NCBI GenBank assembly: GCA_900768675.1
Contig: CAAGDT010000178.1
Span: 1 to 10,622 of the forward strand
DNA length: 10,622 nucleotides
Source: Oscillospiraceae bacterium
GTDB taxonomy: Bacteria > Bacillota > Clostridia > Oscillospirales > Ruminococcaceae
Direction of reading: 5' to 3'
Made by a program: the position numbers and the translations under genes. The notes beneath the pieces were generated by a model that worked only from the letters and a program-made list of their open reading frames with translations, searched no databases and was not told where the DNA came from. Positions 6,889 through 10,622 of the stretch are shown in pieces. Position 1 is the stretch's first letter. Every line of letters begins with the position of its first letter.

Positions 6889-7817
6889 TTCAGCTTAACG
6901 CTTTCCACCTCGCTTTTTGCAGCATATATCTTCTCTATGAACATTTTGTCGATGTCAGTAAGTCGGTAGCCCTTGCGGAAAATAAGCTTGTCGCAGTACA
7001 TAGCGTCGGCGGTTCTGCACCTGCGCTGGACAAGGCCGTAGCGGTCAAGAGTCGCCTTTGGTATGGGGGAAACCCACATATAGCAGGTGGGTATTGCGGA
7101 AAGCAGCTCGAACTGGTTGCAGCGCTCGTAAAGAACGATTTTTCTGCGAACCGAGTCGTAGGAATCCTTGGGCTTTGTAAAGGTCATATAGGGGACGGCG
7201 TTGTCGCCGTGAACTATTTCGGTAAAGCCGGAAAGCGCCGAGGCTTTTAAGATTTTTGCTTGTGCAAGACTGCTTGCCGCCGACATCAGCACAACGTTTT
7301 CAAACTCCCAGAGAGGCATACAGCAAAGCTTCTTCTCCTCCAGATAGTCCATAAAATAGCTCTCGAAGGAAAGCTTGTAGCGGATTATCCCAAGGCGGTA
7401 GCGGTCCTCGGATATGTCGGTTATGGTCTGCATGGAGTTGGTTTCGTTCACCGTTACGTCAATGCCCTTAGAGGAGTCCAGAGCTGCGACAAAGCGGGTT
7501 ACGCCGTCTGAAATGTAGCTGCCCCGGGGGATTGAAACGCTGAAATGCTGTATATCGCCGCTATCCGTCCTCGAAAGGGACTCCATGCGGTCAAGCTGCA
7601 AAAGTACGTTTTTGGCGCAGGAGAGAAACTCTCCGCCCTTTGCCGTAGGCACAACGCCCTTTGAGGTGCGCTCGAATATCACTATTCCAAGCTCCGCTTC
7701 AAGCTCCTTTATAGCCTTGCTCAGGTTTGGCTGAGCCATAAAAAGGTTGTCCGCCGCACGGGAAATAGAACCTGTCGACTCAACCTCTACTGCGTATTTA
7801 AGATACAAAGTATTCAT
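6885..7817 (-). CDS. LysR-family transcriptional regulator
   Basis: A 310-residue LysR-type regulator. The N-terminal winged helix-turn-helix is clear (VEVESTGSISRAADNLFMAQ, then PNLSKAIKELEAELGIVIFE and RTSKGVVPTAKGGEFL, about residues 10-66). A linker helix and a periplasmic-binding-like effector domain occupy about 90-295. The effector cannot be predicted. The ATG at 7817 is preceded by CGGGAGTTTGAT. It is the first gene of a two-gene regulator operon with the AraC/cupin gene and is transcribed away from the GSF-repeat operon. This is the usual layout for a LysR regulator and its target, with both promoters in the 265-bp gap. Confidence 0.95.
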   Translation of the reverse strand: MNTLYLKYAVEVESTGSISRAADNLFMAQPNLSKAIKELEAELGIVIFERTSKGVVPTAKGGEFLSCAKNVLLQLDRMESLSRTDSGDIQHFSVSIPRGSYISDGVTRFVAALDSSKGIDVTVNETNSMQTITDISEDRYRLGIIRYKLSFESYFMDYLEEKKLCCMPLWEFENVVLMSAASSLAQAKILKASALSGFTEIVHGDNAVPYMTFTKPKDSYDSVRRKIVLYERCNQFELLSAIPTCYMWVSPIPKATLDRYGLVQRRCRTADAMYCDKLIFRKGYRLTDIDKMFIEKIYAAKSEVESVKLK

Positions 7818-7834
7818 ATCAAACTCCCGATTTC

Positions 7835-7875
7835 ACATATATGTAAATTATAATACATATCGTGACAAAAGTCAA
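7835..7875 (-). promoter_or_regulatory. Promoter of the LysR-AraC operon with a small palindrome
   Basis: The minus strand reads TTGACT (7875-7870), a 17-nt spacer and TATAAT (7852-7847), a near-perfect sigma-A promoter. The palindrome ACATATATGT (7835-7844) lies at about the transcription start and could be an autoregulatory site, but it is short and AT-rich, so this is weak. Confidence 0.85.
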
Positions 7876-7964
7876 TTGAAAACTCCGTTCATATCGGCTA
7901 AATTTAGGAACGATTGTTGATATTATCCTTGTCAAATAGTTAACGTTATTATTTCTTGTTTAGC

Positions 7965-7995
7965 TATTGCATTTTTGAGCAATATATGGTATAAT
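7965..7995 (+). promoter_or_regulatory. Promoter and overlapping dyad of the GSF-repeat operon
   Basis: TATAAT at 7990-7995 is preceded by TGG, giving an extended -10 (TGGTATAAT). The -35 position has only TTGCAT. A dyad, TATTGC (7965-7970) and GCAATA (7979-7984) separated by eight bases, covers the -35 region and spacer, so it is well placed for a regulator. Related sequences recur in the leader (GCAATA at 8022-8027, TATTG at 8049-8053). A weak -35 box with a dyad over it suggests an activated or repressed promoter. Confidence 0.7.
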
Positions 7996-8019
7996 ATCTT
8001 TTGAAAAAGTTTGACTTTT

Positions 8020-8075
8020 ATGCAATACCGCTAATTTGCGGCTCTTGCTATTGATAACACATCGGGAAAAGAGGG
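8020..8075 (+). promoter_or_regulatory. Structured leader and ribosome binding site of the GSF-repeat gene
   Basis: The leader of about 80 nt can fold around CCGC (8028-8031) and GCGG (8038-8041). CAATA (8023-8027) and TATTG (8049-8053) can add an outer arm across a one-sided bulge. A five-codon reading frame starts at ATG 8020 and stops at TAA 8032-8034, in the same frame as the gene, but it lacks a good binding site. GAGGG at 8071-8075, seven bases before the TTG, is the likely ribosome binding site. Confidence 0.5.
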
Positions 8076-8082
8076 CTGTCCT

Positions 8083-8796
8083 TTGAAAAACTGTAGTTGG
8101 TATCTTTTGCTCCGTGGGAAGAAGATTTATAACATAAGAGAGCTTCGGGAAAGCTTTGACACAAACGCTGTAACCGCTTATTACTGCGGCGGCGGGCTAT
8201 GGAGCTGGCTTACGGAGCTGGGAGAAAATGAGATACTTGCAAGACTTGGAAAAATCGACAGCAAGGGAGATATAGGCGGACAGCTTGAATTTATCTTCGG
8301 AGTAAGACCCGAGCCTCCGGAGCCCCTGCCCGAAAATACCTATAATCCGACCGACAGTCGGGGAAACGCACCCTCAGCTCTTCCCTCCTCCTATCGTGGC
8401 AACTTTAAGCGTGGCTCCTTCAGAAAGGGCTCATTTCATAAAGGTTCCTTCAAAAAAGGTTCATTTACAAAGGGCGGACTTCTGAAAGGCTCCTTCCAGA
8501 AGGGCTTACAGGGCGGCTCCTTCCGCAAAGGCTCATTCAGAAAAGGCTCCTTTGTGCTTACCTCCTACAAGGGCGCTTTTGCAAAGGGGTCGTTTGTCAA
8601 AGGCTCATTCAAACGTGGGTCTTTCAGCAAAGGCTCATTTAGATCAGGTTCGTTCACTGGCGGCTCATTTATGAACGGGGTTTATTACTGCTGCGAAAAC
8701 GGGGTTGTAATTACCGAAAAGGAATACCGCAGAACTATGATAAATCTGTCCTCCTGCCCTCTTAACGAGTACGGCTACGGCATACACCTTGTTTAA
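8083..8796 (+). CDS. GSFxK pentapeptide-repeat protein of unknown function
   Basis: A 237-residue protein with three parts. Residues 1-74 are a probably helical module (NIRELRESFDTNAVTAYYCG, then LWSWLTELGENEILARLGKI and LEFIFGV). From memory, similar FD..A.....G.L..WL modules precede many unrelated domains in Firmicutes. A Pro-rich linker (about 75-105) follows. Residues 106-198 are tandem five-residue units of the form G-S-F-x-K/R, with 14 exact GSF triplets. The tract has about 21 Lys/Arg and no Asp or Glu. Two units are four residues long (141-144, 160-163). A short unique end (199-237) contains four of the protein's Cys-rich positions (YYCCENG). There is no signal peptide. The start is TTG at 8083, set by GAGGG. 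The repeats may form a beta helix like pentapeptide-repeat proteins, or MORN-like hairpins (compare SYRGNF, SYKGAF). Function unknown. Confidence 0.88.
   Translation: MKNCSWYLLLRGKKIYNIRELRESFDTNAVTAYYCGGGLWSWLTELGENEILARLGKIDSKGDIGGQLEFIFGVRPEPPEPLPENTYNPTDSRGNAPSALPSSYRGNFKRGSFRKGSFHKGSFKKGSFTKGGLLKGSFQKGLQGGSFRKGSFRKGSFVLTSYKGAFAKGSFVKGSFKRGSFSKGSFRSGSFTGGSFMNGVYYCCENGVVITEKEYRRTMINLSSCPLNEYGYGIHLV
8398..8676 (+). repeat. Degenerate 15-bp tandem repeats encoding GSFxK units
   Basis: About eighteen in-frame units lie between residues 106 and 198 of the host protein. Period is 15 bp, except for two 12-bp units at 8503-8514 and 8560-8571. The Gly, Ser and Phe codons vary freely (GGC/GGT/GGG, TCC/TCA/TCG/TCT, TTC/TTT) while the residues stay fixed. 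Confidence 0.93.
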
Positions 8797-8797
8797 T

Positions 8798-9628
8798 ATG
8801 AAAGCAATTCACGTTAACTCAACTGCTCCCTTCTTCGCCCGTAACAAGGACAAGCCCTATTCGATTGAAAGCTTCAGCCTTTACTGCACCGTAATTTCCG
8901 CCTTGCAGTGGCGGAAAATGAACGGGGAAATCTATATGATAACCGACAGCGTTGCCGCAGATTACTACAAGAGGCTTGGAATTGAAAGGGTCTGGGACGG
9001 GGTTCTGCCACTCCTGCCTACCGACCTTGAGGGGATTGACGCAGATACCTTCTGGGCGGCAGGAAAGCTGCTGGCGCTGAGGGATTTTGATGATACGGCT
9101 GCCCTTGTGGACGAGGATTTCATTGTGTGGGAGAAGCTGGAGCTGCCGGAAAATGCAGTAACGGTTGCACACAGAGAATATCTGGCTCCCGACGTTTACC
9201 CTGACCCAAGGCTGTTCGGGGCAAGGAATTTTCCGATGCTGGAGCAGCTGGATATGGAAGCTCTCGCCTGCAATACAGCATTTTTATACATTCCCGACAA
9301 GTCCTTCCGACAGTTCTACGTCAATCACGCAATCGCCTTTATGAAGTCTATGGGCAGCAGCGGCGACAGGCTTTGCCCTATGGTTTTTGCAGAGCAAAGG
9401 CTGCTGGGTATGCTTTGTGCATATACGAGTACAGATGTGAACACGCTTATGGACAAGGACAGGCTTTTTATTGCCCAGGAAAAATATACCCACCTGTGGG
9501 GCGCAAAGCAGGCTATGCGGGATAACGAGGAGTACAGGGAAAAGTTTATTGAGCGGTGCAGGAAGCGTATTGAGGGCAATTTTCCAGATTACAGATATGT
9601 GATTGAAGCGATTGAGAATATTAAGTGA
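8798..9628 (+). CDS. Glycosyltransferase-like protein, DUF6734-like
   Basis: A cytoplasmic protein of 276 residues resembling the uncharacterised DUF6734 family, which looks like a GT-A glycosyltransferase fold. Visible are MKAIHV at the start, NGEIYMITD (42-50), ADTFWAAGKLLAL (82-94), a DxD-like LVDEDFIVW (103-111, Asp105 and Asp107, likely metal and nucleotide-sugar site), CNTAFLYI (158-165), FAEQRLLGML (197-206) and THLWGAKQ (231-238). I chose ATG 8798 because the family begins at MKAIH; the TTG at 8789 would add three residues. There is no good ribosome binding site and the upstream stop is one base away, so translation is probably coupled to the GSF-repeat gene. The acceptor is unknown; the neighbouring protein is a candidate. 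The family assignment is from memory. Confidence 0.85.
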   Translation: MKAIHVNSTAPFFARNKDKPYSIESFSLYCTVISALQWRKMNGEIYMITDSVAADYYKRLGIERVWDGVLPLLPTDLEGIDADTFWAAGKLLALRDFDDTAALVDEDFIVWEKLELPENAVTVAHREYLAPDVYPDPRLFGARNFPMLEQLDMEALACNTAFLYIPDKSFRQFYVNHAIAFMKSMGSSGDRLCPMVFAEQRLLGMLCAYTSTDVNTLMDKDRLFIAQEKYTHLWGAKQAMRDNEEYREKFIERCRKRIEGNFPDYRYVIEAIENIK

Positions 9629-9657
9629 AAATCCACCGGATGTTTCGGTGGATTTTT
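9628..9657. terminator. Bidirectional terminator between converging genes
   Basis: A perfect 11-bp stem, AAAATCCACCG (9628-9638) with CGGTGGATTTT (9646-9656), and a seven-base loop. It has A residues on the left and a T run on the right, so it can end transcripts on both strands: the GSF-repeat operon and the small gene ending at 9671. Confidence 0.92.
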
Positions 9658-9670
9658 CCTAAATCATATT

Positions 9671-9859
9671 TTATATACCCACAAATCCTAATTTCTTAAA
9701 GTGAATTTCTGCGCATATTTCAAGTATATCGTCAGTTCCGATACTATCATTTTCCATAATTGCTTTAATGACTGCTGCTTTTTTGTCTGAATCCTCGTTG
9801 CATTTTCTTTCTACACCTGCAACAAAATCGGCATAACTGTCATTAACATTTAAAAGCAT
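9671..9859 (-). CDS. Small AT-rich protein of unknown function
   Basis: A 62-residue acidic protein that I do not recognise. It is probably mostly helical (YADFVAGVERKCNEDSDKKA, then DDILEICAEIHFKKLGF), with no signal or membrane segment. A near-consensus promoter lies upstream and a shared terminator downstream, so it is likely a real single-gene unit. The start is unclear. GAAAGGTAGG is correctly spaced for an ATG at 9877, but that frame reads only MNDLH before TAA at 9862-9860. The next codon is the in-frame ATG at 9859. Either a five-codon leader peptide precedes the gene, or a nonsense change has cut off the original N-terminus. Confidence 0.65.
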   Translation of the reverse strand: MLLNVNDSYADFVAGVERKCNEDSDKKAAVIKAIMENDSIGTDDILEICAEIHFKKLGFVGI

Positions 9860-9877
9860 TTAGTGTAAATCGTTCAT
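9860..9877 (-). other. Five-codon mini reading frame before the small gene
   Basis: ATG-AAC-GAT-TTA-CAC-TAA, with the only well-placed ribosome binding site of the transcript (AAAGGTAGG). It is in frame with, and immediately followed by, the ATG of the 62-residue gene. It may act as a leader coupling translation by reinitiation, or be the remnant of the original start of the gene. Confidence 0.55.
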
Positions 9878-9921
9878 TTAATACCTACCTTTCATCGTAA
9901 TACGGATTATCTACCTCCACA

Positions 9922-9950
9922 ATTATACCACTTGCTCCTCCCTCCGTCAA
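9922..9950 (-). promoter_or_regulatory. Promoter of the small gene
   Basis: The minus strand reads TTGACG (9950-9945), a 17-nt spacer and TATAAT (9927-9922), a near-perfect sigma-A promoter about 45 bases before the first ATG. Confidence 0.87.
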
Positions 9951-10039
9951 CTACTATCGGTCGTAAAGCGAAACAACCACATTTATATCCGCACATCAAT
10001 CTCTTCTGACAATATTTTTAAAAATTTTCTCAAAAAGGC

Positions 10040-10068
10040 TTGACTTACAACCAAAAATATGCTAAAAT
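10040..10068 (+). promoter_or_regulatory. Promoter of the tRNA-Ser genes
   Basis: TTGACT (10040-10045), a 17-nt spacer and TAAAAT (10063-10068), placed about 37 bases before the first tRNA. The gap between this and the divergent promoter at 9922-9950 holds no reading frame or structure that I can identify. Confidence 0.85.
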
Positions 10069-10104
10069 ATATAAGCAGTTGAGCGGCGGCTCGGCTATCC
10101 AAAT

Positions 10105-10195
<91 letters not shown>

Positions 10196-10215
10196 ATATT
10201 TTTTTATCGGCACTT

Positions 10216-10305
10216 GCAGAAATACCCAAGTGGTGAAGGGGCTCCCCTGCTAAGGGAGTAGGTCGGGAAACCGGCGCGAGGGTTCAAATCCCTCTTTCTG
10301 CGCCA
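10216..10305 (+). tRNA. tRNA-Ser (anticodon GCU)
   Basis: Acceptor arms GCAGAAA (10216-10222) and TTTCTGC (10295-10301). The anticodon arm is CTCCC-CTGCTAA-GGGAG with anticodon GCT. A class II variable arm (GGTCGGGAAACCGGC region), T arm GAGGG-TTCAAAT-CCCTC, discriminator G and encoded CCA follow. It reads AGC/AGU serine codons. It lies 22 bases after the first tRNA-Ser, clearly in the same transcript. Confidence 0.98.
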
Positions 10306-10312
10306 AGGAAAG

Positions 10313-10355
10313 AAGCGGCAATCAGGCTTTGGGCTTGATTGCCGCTTTTGCTTTT
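10313..10355 (+). terminator. Terminator of the tRNA-Ser transcript
   Basis: AAGCGGCAATCA (10313-10324) pairs perfectly with TGATTGCCGCTT (10336-10347), a 12-bp stem with an 11-base loop, followed by TTTTGCTTTTC. It starts eight bases after the CCA of the second tRNA. Confidence 0.93.
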
Positions 10356-10410
10356 CGATAAACACTTAAGATTTGCTCATTTCTTTTATGGGTGCCGGCG
10401 CATTTTGGCC

Positions 10411-10438
10411 GCAAGGCTTACCCCGAAATCTGCACTTT
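10411..10438 (+). repeat. 28-bp direct repeat, copy 1
   Basis: Begins GCAAGGCTTA and ends CTGCACTTT. It matches 10522-10549 at 26 of 28 positions, with differences at the 11th and 18th bases. The copies are 111 bp apart, start to start. The promoter-like TGCTATAAT follows this copy only. Confidence 0.9.
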
Positions 10439-10450
10439 CCCACGGGTTTT

Positions 10451-10459
10451 TGCTATAAT
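10451..10459 (+). promoter_or_regulatory. Possible extended -10 promoter before a GC-rich hairpin
   Basis: TGCTATAAT matches an extended -10 element. The -35 position has only TGCACT, from the repeat. A transcript would run straight into the hairpin at 10472-10499, so its use is doubtful unless it makes a very short or attenuated RNA. Confidence 0.35.
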
Positions 10460-10471
10460 CGGGAGTATTGC

Positions 10472-10504
10472 TGCGCGCCGCGCTTTAGCGCGGCGCGCAA
10501 TTTT
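10472..10504 (+). terminator. Very GC-rich hairpin with T tail
   Basis: TGCGCGCCGCGC (10472-10483) pairs perfectly with GCGCGGCGCGCA (10488-10499) around the loop TTTA, followed by ATTTTG. The shape is that of a rho-independent terminator, but no gene precedes it. It could also be a repeat-type palindrome. Confidence 0.55.
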
Positions 10505-10521
10505 GCGGCGGCGAAGCCGAT

Positions 10522-10549
10522 GCAAGGCTTAGCCCGAAGTCTGCACTTT
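10522..10549 (+). repeat. 28-bp direct repeat, copy 2
   Basis: Second copy of the repeat at 10411-10438 (26/28 identical, same orientation). The sequence after it differs from that after copy 1. Confidence 0.9.
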
Positions 10550-10563
10550 ACTCATCACCATAC

Positions 10564-10596
10564 GAAAAAAATGCCGCAGGCTCAACACCTGCGGCA
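10564..10596 (-). terminator. Terminator for a minus-strand gene beyond the window
   Basis: On the minus strand, TGCCGCAGG (10596-10588), a seven-base loop and CCTGCGGCA (10580-10572) are followed by seven T residues (10571-10565). This is a classic intrinsic terminator, implying a leftward-transcribed gene starting to the right of position 10622. Confidence 0.88.
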
Positions 10597-10622
10597 CTTC
10601 GCATTTGCACTATAATCAATAG

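Larger units (their letters stand above)
10356..10622. other. Noncoding stretch with repeats and hairpins
   Basis: I see no credible gene here. The longest plus-strand frame (TTG at 10373) runs through both repeat copies and two hairpins and has no ribosome binding site. The stretch holds a 28-bp direct repeat, a promoter-like TGCTATAAT, a GC-rich hairpin and a minus-strand terminator, each listed separately. Confidence 0.7.

Noticed and set aside
8020..8034. ATG at 8020 as the real start of the GSF-repeat gene
   Set aside because: An in-frame TAA at 8032-8034 closes the frame after four sense codons, and no ribosome binding site precedes it.
8398..8676. CRISPR array
   Set aside because: The period is 15 bp, in frame, with no unique spacers. 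It encodes a protein repeat.
9721..9735. Third copy of the CAAGTATATC sequence found in the two GNAT promoters
   Set aside because: The match is about ten bases, lies inside the small gene (encoding DDILEI), and lacks the -35 box and hairpin. Probably chance.
10373..10615. An 80-codon plus-strand frame near the window end
   Set aside because: It starts at TTG without a ribosome binding site, runs through both repeat copies and two hairpins, and its product resembles no protein I know.

Overview
The window looks like a chromosomal segment of an anaerobic gut-type Clostridia, most like Ruminococcus/Oscillospiraceae. This rests on protein character, clostridial-style promoters with TTGAC(T/G)-N17-TATA(A/C)T spacing, CCA-encoding tRNA genes, and a moderate-GC core interrupted by visibly AT-richer single genes. 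The assignment is an inference; no rRNA or other taxonomic marker is present.

Region 1 (1-3840, + strand) is a tightly packed housekeeping operon. It holds the tail of a GNAT acetyltransferase, smpB (trans-translation), a membrane-anchored extracytoplasmic protein of unknown role, a 70-residue unknown protein, an RluA-family pseudouridine synthase and an archaeal-type cofactor-independent phosphoglycerate mutase (apgM). Most junctions from smpB onward overlap by 1-4 bases (ATGA or TAATG), implying translational coupling. A perfect 26-nt palindrome ends the operon.

Region 2 (3841-7817, - strand) reads right to left: LysR regulator, AraC/cupin regulator (4-base overlap), GNAT acetyltransferase, AraC regulator with a GyrI-like effector domain, GNAT acetyltransferase. 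Each AT-rich GNAT gene follows an AraC gene and is preceded by a near-identical composite element of about 65 bp. In this element a GC-rich terminator hairpin runs directly into a strong promoter, and the last TT of the stem is the start of the -35 box. The two copies are direct repeats about 1.6 kb apart.

Region 3 (7818-9628) is the most unusual part. Diverging from the LysR-AraC regulator pair is a two-gene operon. The first gene encodes a 237-residue protein with a helical N-terminal module and a strongly basic tract of about 18 GSFxK-like five-residue repeats. The second encodes a glycosyltransferase-like protein resembling DUF6734. The repeat is kept at protein level while synonymous codons vary. 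A dyad sits over the operon's promoter, and the upstream regulators are its natural candidate controllers. I propose a repeat scaffold or substrate plus a modifying sugar transferase; this is a hypothesis.

Region 4 (9629-10622) contains a bidirectional terminator, a small AT-rich minus-strand gene with a consensus promoter and a possible nonsense-interrupted start, and two adjacent tRNA-Ser genes (UGA, GCU) with promoter and terminator. The end is noncoding: a 28-bp direct repeat (26/28 identical) flanks a promoter-like motif and a very GC-rich hairpin, followed by a terminator for a minus-strand gene lying beyond the window.
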